Both the position numbers and the translations under genes were made by a program. Shown piece after piece: positions 23,173 to 35,616 of a DNA stretch of 64,000 bases. This DNA comes from Harmonia axyridis. Lineage: Eukaryota; Arthropoda; Insecta; Coleoptera; Coccinellidae. The DNA lies in contig NC_059504.1 in the NCBI RefSeq assembly GCF_914767665.1, positions 23,600,001 through 23,664,000 on the forward strand. Reading direction: 5' to 3'. Numbering within the stretch: position 1 is the first letter of the stretch; each line of letters starts with the position of its first letter. The notes beneath the pieces are model-generated. The model worked only from the letters and a program-made list of their open reading frames with translations. It did no database searches and was not told the origin of the DNA.

Positions 23173-25043
23173 TTATGCCACAAATTTGAGTAGTTCGTTG
23201 AAATATCACATACAGAAAGTACATTCAGATACGGAAACATATCCAAAACCTAGAAACTACAAATGTAATGTATGTGAATTGTCTACAACTTCAAAAAAAG
23301 ATTTGAACATACATATCAAAAGTGTTCATTTGAAGAATAAAGACTATCAATGTGATATATGTGAATATAAGGTGAGCAGAAAAACACATTTAAAAAGTCA
23401 TATGGAAAATATTCATTCGACTAAAAAGTGCAAATTATGCGATTTCAGTACAACTGAGCAATGGACTTTAAGAAGACATGTGAAAGACTTACATCCAGAA
23501 AAACTGTAGAAAAACATCTATTAAAATTGGAGAGAATTTGTGAAGCAATTTGTTCATATTCAACTAGAATAATAAATTTGTATATATGTAAATATTTTAT
23601 GTTTTATTTTATTTTTTTAATATAAATGAGAATGAAATTAAATTTATATCTTTTTTCAAGCAATACAAATTTGGAGTAAGGTAAATGTCCCAATTATCGA
23701 CACAATAGCGTGAGTAAGAATGACAAAGAGTCTTCAATTACGAAAACAATTTTTATGTAGTTGCAATATAGAATTTCCCATTCTTTGAACCTTCATTTTC
23801 AATATACAGGAAAAAAAATCGTAAAATAGTAGAAATAATTTGAATAAAATGAATAAAATTCAGATGCCCCAATGGTCGACACCATTTAATTTTCCTGTGA
23901 AGAAATAAAAAAACAAACGAAGTAATACTTCTTCAACAAAAAGTATTCGTGAAGGTGCAAAAATCCTCGTCTTTGAATCGGATTTTTGTTGCCCCAGCAC
24001 TAATTCTTCATGTTAAAATATTATTTAGCAACGTGTTTTTTCGAAGAATTCAAATGCCCTTATATTACTTACGAAAAATATTAAAAAAGTGAAAAATATG
24101 AAGGGGTGGTTCTGTATTTTTTACTTGTACATTTACCCAATTCTTAACTTAAATACAGAAAACAAGTACCTGCATAGATTTTTGCCTCTAGTGTCATCAA
24201 AGTCAAAACCATTCACACCAATTATCTGCAATCTTTAAAGAGATAAGGGAGAAACTTTCTTATAATTGAAAACCTTATTTTGTTATACAGTAATTGCAAT
24301 GTAATAGCTTTTAATTATATGCACATTTCCAATGGTTTTTATTTATTCTGAGGGGTCAAAGAAAACTCTTATGATATAAAAAATTATCTTATCTCGCTTG
24401 AGGCAGTTAGAATTTTACCAATACTTCTCAGAAATATACGGTAGGGTGTAAATGTATGAAATCAATTCATTTCTTCTCAATTCTTGGTATTCCTGCGAAA
24501 GAGATGACGTTATTGGTATATCGTGACACTTTCATTTGAAGGTCTTTCAAGTATATATTCAATGAAATAAATTATTGTAAGATCTAGGTAATTATACTGG
24601 GTGAATTGAAAGATTTTCATTCAATTCAGACTCATAGTTTTTCATTACGGTAATATTATTTTTCATTGTCATTGAAATTACAATAAATACCCAAACGTAT
24701 TACCTTCAGCGAAAATATTATATTACATTGTTACCAGTTTGCGATTACGCAATTCCTTACCTACGTTCGATAGTTTGCCTTTATTAAAACTTCGCCTTGC
24801 TGGTTATGCGCAGTGAGTTCGACATGGCCAAGCTTAAGCCAGTCAATCAAGAAGAATAATACACAAGCCAGGTTCTCTCTGGATCATAGACCAGAATTAA
24901 CTAACTACCTACATTTTTGTACAAGAGACAACCAGTTCATTTTCTGACCAAAAACAACGACCTCTACTACCGAAAGTTTATACACTTTGCTATAATTTTG
25001 ATTTCATAATTTTTTTTACAGTATTGAATTTATATATTGGAAT

Positions 25044-25065
25044 AATGGCTTACGAACACGTAAAA
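25044..25065 (+). pseudogene. ZF copy 9: stub fused to spacer by a 1.1 kb deletion
   Basis: The leader, acceptor-like site and first codons (MAYEHVK-) are present. Within an A-run the sequence then jumps to the spacer segment aatcgcaaaatagtag. Almost the entire exon, the poly(A) signal and the first part of the spacer are lost, about 1.1 kb compared with neighbouring units. The promoter region remains, so any transcript would carry only a tiny ORF. Confidence 0.93.
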
Positions 25066-26279
25066 ATCGCAAAATAGTAGAAATAATTTGAATAAAATTC
25101 AGATGCCCCAATGGTCGACACCATTTAATTTTCCTGTGAAGAAATAAAAAAAACACACGAAGTAATACTTCTTCAACAAAAAGTATTCATGAAGGTGCAA
25201 AAATCCTCGTCTTTGAATCGGATTTTTGTTGCCAGCACTAATTCTTCATGTTAAAATATTATTTAGCAACGTGTTTTTTCGAAGAATTCAAATGCCCTTA
25301 TATTACTTACGAAAAATATTAAAAAAGTGAAAAATATGAAGGGGTGATTCTGTATTTTTTACTTGTACATTTACCCAATTCTTAACAAAAATACAGAAAA
25401 CAAGTACCTGCATAGATTTTTGCCTCTAGTGTCATAAAAGTCAAAACCATTCACACCAATTATCTGCAATCTTTAAAGAGATAAGGGAGAAACTTTCTTA
25501 TAATTGAAAACCTTATTTTGTTCTACAGTAATTGCAATGTAATAGCTTTTAATTATATGCACATTTCCAATGGTTTTTATTTATTCTGAGGGGTCAAAGA
25601 AAACTCTTATGATATAATAAATTATCTCATCTGGCTTGAGGCAGTTAGAATTTTACCAATACTTCTCAGAAATATACGGTAGGGTGTAAATGTATGAAAT
25701 CAATTCATTTCTTCTCAATTCTTGGTATTCCTGCGAAAGAGATTACGTTATTGGTATATCGTGACACTTTCATTTGAAGGTCTTTCAAGTATATATTCAA
25801 TGAAATAAATTATTGTAAGATCTAATTATACTGGGTGAATTGAAAGATTTTCATTCAATTCAGACTCATAGTTTTTCATTACAGTAATATTATTTTTCAT
25901 TGTCATTAAAATTACAATAAATACCCAAACGTATTACCTTCAGCGAAAATATTATATTACATTATTACCAGATTGCGATTACGCAATTCCTTACCTACGT
26001 TCGATAGTTTGCCTTTATTGAAACTTCATCTTGCTGGTTATGCGCAGTGAGTTCGACATGGCCAAGCTTAAGCCAGACAATCAAGAAGAAGAAAACACAA
26101 GCCAGGTTCTCTCTGGATCATAGACCAGAATAAACTAACTACCTACATTTTTGTACAAGAGACAACCAGTTCATTTTCTGACCAAAAACAACGACCTCTA
26201 CTACCGAAAGTTTATACACTTTGCTATAATTTTGATTTCATAATTTTTTTTTACAGTATTGAATTTATATATTGGAATA
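25066..26279 (+). repeat. Shortened spacer after the copy 9 deletion
   Basis: Begins inside the spacer at the aatcgcaaaatag point and then follows the normal order to the leader of copy 10. It lacks about 10 bases in the aataaaatgaataaaattc motif and has gttgccagcac in place of gttgccccagcac. It carries cacacgaag, a variant otherwise seen in the duplicated spacers and at the right array edge. No gene was seen. Confidence 0.8.
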
Positions 26280-27089
26280 ATGGCTTACGAACACGTAAAT
26301 CCAGAAGTAGAATTGAAGGTGAAGGAGGAAGATTTAGAAATTACTGAGGAGTTTATTGAACCAAACGGAAATATTATTGCAAGAGAAACTGGCAGAACAT
26401 ATTACGAGGCCAATAATATGAAACTGGAAAGTGATGTTGGAGAGAAAGATAGAAATGAAAGTCAGGAAAAATTCGAGTGTTGTTTGTGTGAATTTTCGAC
26501 AATCTGGATAGGCAATTTCAGGAGACATGTGAACATTGTGCATTTTAACAAAAAAGATTTCAAATGCCGCCTTTGTGACTATATATCAAGTGATAGTAAT
26601 ACTGTTTTACAACATATGAGTGATGTACATTTCAAATTGAAAAAATTCCAATGCCATCTTTGTGAATATTCGACGAGTCGAAAAACTAATTTGAATCGTC
26701 ATATAACAACTGTACATTTGAATTTGAAGAAATTTAAATGTGAAGAATGTGCTTATGCCACAAATTTGAGTAGTTCGTTGAAATATCACATACAGAAAGT
26801 ACATTCAGATACGGAAACATATCCAAAACCTAGAAACTACAAATGTAATGTATGTGAATTGTCTACAACTTCGAAAAAAGATTTGAACAAACATATCAAA
26901 AGTGTTCATTTGAAGATTAAAGACTATCAATGTGATATATGTGAATATAAGGCGAGCAGAAAAACTCATTTAAAAAGTAATATGGAAAATATTCATTCGA
27001 CTAAAAAGTGCAAATTATGCGATTTCAGTACAACTGAGCAATGGACTTTAAGAAGACATGTGAAAGACTTACATCCAGAAAAACTGTAG
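26280..27089 (+). CDS. ZF copy 10: seven-finger C2H2 protein with a damaged finger 6
   Basis: Intact frame. H234N removes the first zinc-binding histidine of finger 6. Further changes are T61S, I80F and K139N (finger 3 helix, position +5). The other six fingers keep all ligands. Confidence 0.88.
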   Translation: MAYEHVNPEVELKVKEEDLEITEEFIEPNGNIIARETGRTYYEANNMKLESDVGEKDRNESQEKFECCLCEFSTIWIGNFRRHVNIVHFNKKDFKCRLCDYISSDSNTVLQHMSDVHFKLKKFQCHLCEYSTSRKTNLNRHITTVHLNLKKFKCEECAYATNLSSSLKYHIQKVHSDTETYPKPRNYKCNVCELSTTSKKDLNKHIKSVHLKIKDYQCDICEYKASRKTHLKSNMENIHSTKKCKLCDFSTTEQWTLRRHVKDLHPEKL

Positions 27090-28620
27090 AAAAACATCTA
27101 TTAAAATTGGAGAGAATTTGTGAAGCAATTTGTTCATATTCAACTAGAATAATAAATTTGTATATATGTAAATATTTTATGTTTTATTTTATTTTTTTAA
27201 TATAAATGAGAATGAAATTAAATTTATATCTTTTTTCAAGCAATACAAATTTGGAGTAAGGTAAATGTCCCAATTATCGACACAATAGCGTGAGTAAGAA
27301 TGACAAAGAGTCTTCAATTACGAAAACAATTTTTATGTAGTTGCAATATAGAATTTCCCATTCTTTGAACCTTCATTTTCAATATACAGAAAAAAAATCG
27401 CAAAATAGTAGAAATAATTTGAATAAAATGAATAAAATTCAGATGCCCCAATGGTCGACACCATTTAATTTTCCTGTGAAGAAATAAAAAAACAAACGAA
27501 GTAATACTTCTTCAACAAAAAGTATTCGTGAAGGTGCAAAAATCCTCGTCTTTGAATCGGATTTTTGTTGCCCCAGCACTAATTCTTCATGTTAAAATAT
27601 TATTTAGCAACGTGTTTTTTCGAAGAATTCAAATGCCCTTATATTACTTACGAAAAATATTAAAAAAGTGAAAAATATGAAGGGGTGGTTCTGTATTTTT
27701 TACTTGTACATTTACCCAATTCTTAACTAAAATACAGAAAACAAGTACCTGCATAGATTTTTGCCTCTAGTGTCATCAAAGTCAAAACCATTCACACCAA
27801 TTATCTGCAATCTTTAAAGAGATAAGGGAGAAACTTTCTTATAATTGAAAACCTTATTTTGTTATACAGTAATTGCAATGTAATAGCTTTTAATTATATG
27901 CACATTTCCAATGGTTTTTATTTATTCTGAGGGGTCAAAGAAAACTCTTATGATATAAAAAATTATCTTATCTCGCTTGAGGCAGTTAGAATTTTACCAA
28001 TACTCCTCAGAAATATACGGTAGGGTGTAAATGTATGAAATCAATTCATTTCTTCTCAATTCTTGGTATTCCTGCGAAAGAGATTACGTTATTGGTATAT
28101 CGTGACACTTTCATTTGAAGGTCTTTCAAGTATATATTCAATGAAATAAATTATTGTAAGATCTAATTATACTGGGTGAATTGAAAGATTTTCATTCAAT
28201 TCAGACTCATAGTTTTTCATTACAGTAATATTATTTTTCATTGTCATTAAAATTACAATAAATACCCAAACGTATTACCTTCAGCGAAAATATTATATTA
28301 CATTATTACCAGTTTGCGATTACGCAATTCCTTACCTACGTTCGATAGTTTGCCTTTATTGAAACTTCATCTTGCTGGTTATGCGCAGTGAGTTCGACAT
28401 GGCCAAGCTTAAGCCAGACAATCAAGAAGAAGAAAACACAAGCCAGGTTCTCTCTGGATCATAGACCAGAATAAACTAACTACCTACATTTTTGTACAAG
28501 AGACAACCAGTTCATTTTCTGACCAAAAACAACGACCTCTACTACCGAAAGTTTATACACTTTGCTATAATTTTGATTTCATAATTTTTTTTTACAGTAT
28601 TGAATTTATATATTGGAATA

Positions 28621-29430
28621 ATGGCTTACGAACACGTAAATCCAGAAGTAGAATTGAAGGTGAAGGAGGAAGATTTAGAAATTACTGAGGAGTTTATTGA
28701 ACCAAACGGAAATATTATTGCAAGAGAAACTGGCAGAACATATTACGAGGCCAATAATATGAAACTGGAAAGTGATGTTGGAGAGAAAGATAGAAATGAA
28801 ACTCAGGAAAAATTCGAGTGTTGTTTGTGTGAATTTTCGACAATCTGGATAGGCAATATCAGGAGACATGTGAACATTGTGCATTTTAACAAAAAAGATT
28901 TCAAATGCCGCCTTTGTGACTATATATCAAGTGATAGTAATACGGTTTTACAACATATGAGTGATGTACATTTCAAATTGAAAAAATTCCAATGCCATCT
29001 TTGTGAATATTCGACGAGTCGAAAAACTAATTTGAAACGTCACATAACAACTGTACATTTGAATTTGAAAAAATTTAAATGTGAAGAATGTGCTTATGCC
29101 ACAAATTTGAGTAGTTCGTTGAAATATCACATACAGAAAGTACATTCAGATACGGAAACATATCCAAAACCTAGAAACTACAAATGTAATGTATGTGAAT
29201 TGTCTACAACTTCGAAAAAAGATTTGAACAAACATATCAAAAGTGTTCATTTGAAGATTAAAGACTATCAATGTGATATATGTGAATATAAGGCGAGCAG
29301 AAAAACTCATTTAAAAAGTCATATGGAAAATATTCATTCGACTAAAAAGTGCAAATTATGCGATTTCAGTACAACTGAGCAATGGACTTTAAGAAGACAT
29401 GTGAAAGACTTACATCCAGAAAAACTGTAG
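28621..29430 (+). CDS. ZF copy 11: seven-finger C2H2 protein, consensus sequence
   Basis: Protein identical to copies 4, 15 and 21 over all 269 residues. The leader is of the D/N type, as before copies 1, 6, 10 and 22, although the coding part is of the I80/Y159/T178 type. The unit is therefore a recombinant of two subtypes. Confidence 0.92.
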   Translation: MAYEHVNPEVELKVKEEDLEITEEFIEPNGNIIARETGRTYYEANNMKLESDVGEKDRNETQEKFECCLCEFSTIWIGNIRRHVNIVHFNKKDFKCRLCDYISSDSNTVLQHMSDVHFKLKKFQCHLCEYSTSRKTNLKRHITTVHLNLKKFKCEECAYATNLSSSLKYHIQKVHSDTETYPKPRNYKCNVCELSTTSKKDLNKHIKSVHLKIKDYQCDICEYKASRKTHLKSHMENIHSTKKCKLCDFSTTEQWTLRRHVKDLHPEKL

Positions 29431-30966
29431 AAAAACATCTATTAAAATTAGAGAGAATTTGTGAAGCAATTTGTTCATATTCAACTAGAATAATAAATTT
29501 GTATATATGTAAATATTTTATGTTTTATTTTATTTTTTCAATATAAATGAGAATGAAATTAAATTTATATCTTTTTTCAAGCAATACAAATTTGGAGTAA
29601 GGTAAATGTCCCAATTATCGACACAATAGCGTGAGTAAGAATGACAAAGAGTCTTCAATTACGAAAACAATTTTTATGTAGTTGCAATATAGAATTTCCC
29701 ATTCTTTGAACCTTCATTTTCAATATACAGAAAAAAAAATCGTAAAATAGTAGAAATAATTTGAATAAAATGAATAAAATTCAGATGCCCCAATGGTCGA
29801 CACCATTTAATTTTCCTGTGAAGAAATAAAAAAACAAACGAAGTAATACTTCTTCAACAAAAAGTATTCGTGAAGGTGCAAAAATCCTCGTCTTTGAATC
29901 GGATTTTTGTTGCCCCAGCACTAATTCTTCATGTTAAAATATTATTTAGCAAAGTGTTTTTTCGAAGAATTCAAATGCCCTCATATTACTTACGAAAAAT
30001 ATTAAAAAAGTGAAAAATATGAAGGGGTGGTTCTGTATTTTTTACTTGTACATTTACCCAATTCTTAACTAAAATACAGAAAACAAGTACCTGCATAGAT
30101 TTTTGCCTCTAGTGTCATCAAAGTCAAAACCATTCACACCAATTATCTGCAATCTTTAAAGAGATAAGGGAGAAACTTTCTTATAATTGAAAACCTTATT
30201 TTGTTATACAGTAATTGCAATGTAATAGCTTTTAATTATATGCACATTTCCAATGGTTTTTATTTATTCTGAGGGGTCAAAGAAAACTCTTATGATATAA
30301 AAAATTATCTTATCTCGCTTGAGGCAGTTAGAATTTTACCAATACTTCTCAGAAATATACGGTAGGGTGTAAATGTATGAAATCAATTCATTTCTTCTCA
30401 ATTCTTGGTATTCCTGCGAAAGAGATTACGTTATTGGTATATCGTGACACTTTCATTTGAAGGTCTTTCAAGTATATATTCAATGAAATAAATTATTGTA
30501 AGATCTAGGTAATTATACTGGGTGAATTGAAAGATTTTCATTCAATTCAGACTCATAGTTTTTCATTACGGTAATATTATTTTTCATTGTCATTGAAATT
30601 ACAATAAATACCCAAACGTATTACCTTCAGCGAAAATATTATATTACATTGTTACCAGTTTGCGATTACGCAATTCCTTACCTACGTTCGATAGTTTGCC
30701 TTTATTAAAACTTCGCCTTGCTGGTTATGCGCAGTGAGTTCGACATGACCAAGCTTAATCCAGTCAATCAAGAAGAAGAATACACAAGCCAGGTTCTCTC
30801 TGGATCATAGACCAGAATTAACTAACTACCTACATTTTTGTACAAGAGACAACCAGTTCATTTTCTGACCAAAAACAACGACCTCTACTACCGAAAGTTT
30901 ATACACTTTGCTATAATTTTGATTTCATAATTTTTTTTTACAGTATTGAATTTATATATTGGAATA

Positions 30967-31776
30967 ATGGCTTACGAACACGTAAATCCAGAAGTAGAAT
31001 TGAAGGTGAAGGAGGAAGATTTAGAAATTACTGAGGAGTTTATTGAACCAAACGGAAATATTATTGCAAGAGAAACTGGCAGAACATATTACGAGGCCAA
31101 TAATATGAAACTGGAAAGTGATGTTGGAGAGAAAGATAGAAATGAAACTCAGGAAAAATTCGAGTGTTGTTTGTGTGAATTTTCGACAATCTGGATAGGC
31201 AATATCAGGAGACATGTGAACATTGTGCATTTTAACAAAAAAGATTTCAAATGCCGCCTTTGTGACTATATATCAAGTGATAGTAATACGGTTTTACAAC
31301 ATATGAGTGATGTACATTTCAAATTGAAAAAATTCCAATGCCATCTTTGTGAATATTCGACGAGTCGAAAAACTAATTTGAAACGTCATATAACAACTGT
31401 ACATTTGAATTTGAAGAAATTTAAATGTGAAGAATGTGCTTATGCCACAAATTTGAGTAGTTCGTTGAAATATCACATACAGAAAGTGCATTCAGATACG
31501 GAAACATATCCAAAACCTAGAAATTACAAATGTTATGTATGTGAATTGTCTACAACTTCGAAAAAAGATTTGAACAAACATATCAAAAGTGTTCATTTGA
31601 AGATTAAAGACTATCAATGTGATATATGTGAATATAAGGCGAGCAGAAAAACTCATTTAAAAAGTCATATGGAAAATATTCATTCGACTAAAAAGTGCAA
31701 ATTATGCGATTTCAGTACAACTGAGCAATGGACTTTAAGAAGACATGTGAAAGACTTACATCCAGAAAAACTGTAG
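30967..31776 (+). CDS. ZF copy 12: seven-finger C2H2 protein
   Basis: Intact frame. The single amino-acid change is N190Y, between the two cysteines of finger 5. The leader has gacatgaccaagcttaatcc in place of the usual gacatggccaagcttaagcc, a double variant shared only with copy 15, three units away. Confidence 0.9.
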   Translation: MAYEHVNPEVELKVKEEDLEITEEFIEPNGNIIARETGRTYYEANNMKLESDVGEKDRNETQEKFECCLCEFSTIWIGNIRRHVNIVHFNKKDFKCRLCDYISSDSNTVLQHMSDVHFKLKKFQCHLCEYSTSRKTNLKRHITTVHLNLKKFKCEECAYATNLSSSLKYHIQKVHSDTETYPKPRNYKCYVCELSTTSKKDLNKHIKSVHLKIKDYQCDICEYKASRKTHLKSHMENIHSTKKCKLCDFSTTEQWTLRRHVKDLHPEKL

Positions 31777-33294
31777 AAAAACATCTATTAAAATTGGAGA
31801 GAATTTGTGAAGCAATTTGTTCATATTCAACTAGAATAATAAATTTGTATATATGTAAATATTTTATGTTTTATTTTATTTTTTCAATATAAATGAGAAT
31901 GAAATTAAATTTATATCTTTTTTCAAGCAATACAAATTTGGAGTAAGGTAAATGTCCCAATTATCGACACAATAGCGTGAGTAAGAATGACAAAGAGTCT
32001 TCAATTACGAAAACAATTTTTATGTAGTTGCAATATAGAATTTCCCATTCTTTGAACCTTCATTTTCAATATACAGAAAAAAAAATCGTAAAATAGTAGA
32101 AATAATTTGAATAAAATGAATAAAATTCAGATGCCCCAATGGTCGACACCATTTAATTTTCCTGTGAAGAAATAAAAAAACAAACGAAGTAATACTTCTT
32201 CAACAAAAAGTATTCGTGAAGGTGCAAAAATCCTCGTCTTTGAATCGGATTTTTGTTGCCCCAGCACTAATTCTTCATGTTAAAATATTATTTAGCAACG
32301 TGTTTTTTTGAAGAATTCAAATGCCCTTATATTACTTACGAAAAATATTAAAAAAGTGAAAAATATGAAGGGGTGGTTCTGTATTTTTTACTTGTACATT
32401 TACCCAATTCTTAACTAAAATACAGAAAACAAGTACCTGCATAGTGTCATCAAAGTCAAAACCATTCACACCAATTATCTGCAATCTTTAAAGAGATAAG
32501 GGAGAAACTTTCTTATAATTGAAAACCTTATTTTGTTATACAGTAATTGCAATGTAATAGCTTTTAATTATATGCACATTTCCAATGGTTTTTATTTATT
32601 CTGAGGGGTCAAAGAAAACTCTTATGATATAAAAAATTATCTTATCTCGCTTGAGGCAGTTAGAATTTTACCAATACTTCTCAGAAATATACGGTAGGGT
32701 GTAAATGTATGAAATCAATTCATTTCTTCTCAATTCTTGGTATTCCTGCGAAAGAGATTACGTTATTGGTATATCGTGACACTTTCATTTGAAGGTCTTT
32801 CAAGTATATATTCAATGAAATAAATTATTGTAAGATCTAATTATACTGGGTGAATTGAAAGATTTTCATTCAATTCAGACTCATAGTTTTTCATTACGGT
32901 AATATTATTTTTCATTGTCATTGAAATTACAATAAATACCCTAACGTATTACCTTCAGCGAAAATATTATATTACATTGTTACCAGTTTGCGATTACGCA
33001 ATTCCTTACCTACGTTCGATAGTTTGCCTTTATTAAAACTTCGCCTTGCTGGTTATGCGCAGTGAGTTCGACATGGCCAAGCTTAAGCCAGTCAATCAAG
33101 AAGAAGAATACACAAGCCAGGTTCTCTCTGGATCATAGACCAGAATTAACTAACTACCTACATTTTTGTACAAGAGACAACCAGTTCATTTTCTGACAAA
33201 AAACAACGACCTCTACTACCGAAAGTTTATACACTTTGCTATAATTTTGATTTCATAATTTTTTTTTACAGTATTGAATTTATATATTGGAATA
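31777..33294 (+). repeat. Spacer with 14 bp deletion
   Basis: At about 32444 the usual catagatttttgcctctagtg reads catagtg, a loss of 14 bases between short tag repeats. It also lacks the ggta tetramer after agatcta. Together these account for the 2328 bp unit length. The remaining spacer is normal and has no gene. Confidence 0.85.
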
Positions 33295-34103
33295 ATGGCT
33301 TACGAACACGTAAATCCAGAAGTAGAATTGAAGGTGAAGGAGGAAGATTTAGAAATTACTGAGGAGTTTATTGAACCAAACGGAAATATTATTGCAAGAG
33401 AAACTGGCAGAACATATTACGAGGCCAATAATATGAAACTGGAAAGTGATGTTGGAGAGAAAGATAGAAATGAAACTCAGGAAAAATTCGAGTGTTGTTT
33501 GTGTGAATTTTCGACAATCTGGATAGGCAATATCAGGAGACATGTGAACATTGTGCATTTTAACAAAAAAGATTTCAAATGCCGCCTTTGTGACTATATA
33601 TCAAGTGATAGTAATACGGTTTTACAACATATGAGTGATGTACATTTCAAATTGAAAAAATTCCAATGCCATCTTTGTGAATATTCGACGAGTCGAAAAA
33701 CTAATTTGAAACGTCACATAACAACTGTACATTTGAATTTGAAAAAATTTAAATGTGAAGAATGTGCTTATGCCACAAATTTGAGTAGTTCGTTGAAATA
33801 TCACATACAGAAAGTACATTCAGATACGGAAACATATCCAAAACCTAGAAACTACAAATGTAATGTATGTGAATTGTCTACAACTTCAAAAAAGATTTGA
33901 ACATACATATCAAAAGTGTTCATTTGAAGATTAAAGACTATCAATGTGATATATGTGAATATAAGGCGAGCAGAAAAACTCATTTAAAAAGTCATATGGA
34001 AAATATTCATTCGACTAAAAAGTGCAAATTATGCGATTTCAGTACAACTGAGCAATGGACTTTAAGAAGACATGTGAAAGACTTACATCCAGAAAAACTG
34101 TAG
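33295..34103 (+). pseudogene. ZF copy 13: C2H2 gene with a 1-base frameshift
   Basis: One A is lost from the A7 run at codons 198-200 (near 33892). The frame stops at 33898-33900 in finger 5, giving about 201 residues with fingers 1-4 intact. The normal frame resumes at once, and fingers 6-7 are undamaged down to the normal stop at 34101-34103. It carries K204I downstream. The same lesion occurs in copy 16. Confidence 0.92.
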
Positions 34104-35616
34104 AAAAACATCTATTAAAATTGGAGAGAATTTGTGAAGCAATTTGTTCATATTCAACTAGAATAATAAATTTGTATATATGTAAATATTTTATGTTTTA
34201 TTTTATTTTTTCAATATAAATGAGAATGAAATTAAATTTATATCTTTTTTCAAGCAATACAAATTTGGAGTAATGTAAATGTCCCAATTATCGACACAAT
34301 AGCGTGAGTAAGAATGACAAAGAGTCTTCAATTACGAAAACAATTTTTATGTAGTTGCAATATAGAATTTCCCATTCTTTGAACCTTCATTTTCAATATA
34401 CAGAAAAAAAAATCGTAAAATAGTAGAAATAATTTGAATAAAATGAATAAAATTCAGATGCCCCAATGGTCGACACCATTTAATTTTCCTGTGAAGAAAT
34501 AAAAAAACAAACGAAATAATACTTCTTCAACAAAAAGTATTCGTGAAGGTGCAAAAATCCTCGTCTTTGAATCGGATTTTTGTTGCCCCAGCACTAATTC
34601 TTCATGTTAAAATATTATTTAGCAACGTGTTTTTTCGAAGAATTCAAATGCCCTTATATTACTCACGAAAAATATTAAAAAAGTGAAAAATATGAAGGGG
34701 TGGTTCTGTATTTTTTACTTGTACATTTACCCAATTCTTAACTAAAATACAGAAAACAAGTACCTGCATAGATTTTTGCCTCTAGTGTCATCAAAGTCAA
34801 AACCATTCACACCAATTATCTGCAATCTTTAAAGAGATAAGGGAGAAACTTTCTTATAATTGAAAACCTTATTTTGTTATACAGTAATTGCAATGTAATA
34901 GCTTTTAATTATATGCACATTTCCAATGGTTTTTATTTATTCTGAGGGGTCAAAGAAAACTCTTATGATATAAAAAATTATCTTATCTCGCTTGAGGCAG
35001 TTAGAATTTTACCAATACTTGTAAATGTATGAAATCAATTCATTTCTTCTCAATTCTTGGTATTCCTGCGAAAGAGATTACGTTATTGGTATATCGTGAC
35101 ACTTTCATTTGAAGGTCTTTCAAGTATATATTCAATGAAATAAATTATTGTAAGATCTAGGTAATTATACTGGGTGAATTGAAAGATTTTCATTCAATTC
35201 AGACTCATAGTTTTTCATTACGGTAATATTATTTTTCATTGTCATTGAAATTACAATAAATACCCAAACGTATTACCTTCAGCGAAAATATTATATTACA
35301 TTGTTACCAGTTTGCGATTACGCAATTCCTTACCTACGTTCGATAGTTTGCCTTTATTAAAACTTCGCCTTGCTGGTTATGCGCAGTGAGTTCGACATGG
35401 CCAAGCTTAAGCCAGTCAATCAAGAAGAAGAATACACAAGCCAGGCTCTCTGGATCATAGACCAGAATTAACTAACTACCTACATTTTTGTTCAAGAGAC
35501 AACCAGTTCATTTTCTGACCAAAAACAACGACCTCTACTACCGAAAGTTTATACACTTTGCTATAATTTTGATTTCATAATTTTTTTTTACAGTATTGAA
35601 TTTATATATTGGAATA
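34104..35616 (+). repeat. Spacer with 21 bp deletion (first of three)
   Basis: At about 35019 accaatactt joins gtaaatgtatg directly, so the 21 bases containing ctcagaaatatacggtaggg are missing. This spacer also lost two bases in the leader (ccaggctctctgg, about 35444). The same 21 bp deletion is in the next two spacers and in no other. Confidence 0.88.

Larger units (their letters stand above)
19272..23509 (+). pseudogene. ZF copy 8: C2H2 gene split by a LINE insertion
   Basis: Codons 1-159 (to about 19748) are followed by the 3' tail of a reverse-oriented LINE. The gene resumes at 23177 with the codon for A160 and runs to its stop at 23507-23509. Reading from the left gives a run of tyrosines from the TTA repeat, then a stop at 19782-19784. 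Fingers 1-3 and part of finger 4 are on the left piece; the rest is on the right. Changes are R35K on the left, and K204I, I213N and A225V on the right. The insertion is in antisense orientation to the gene. Confidence 0.95.

Noticed and set aside
22680..23246. 188-residue minus-strand protein as a complete gene
   Set aside because: Its first 25 or so residues come from antisense zinc-finger sequence beyond the LINE end at about 23172. Only the remainder is LINE ORF1.
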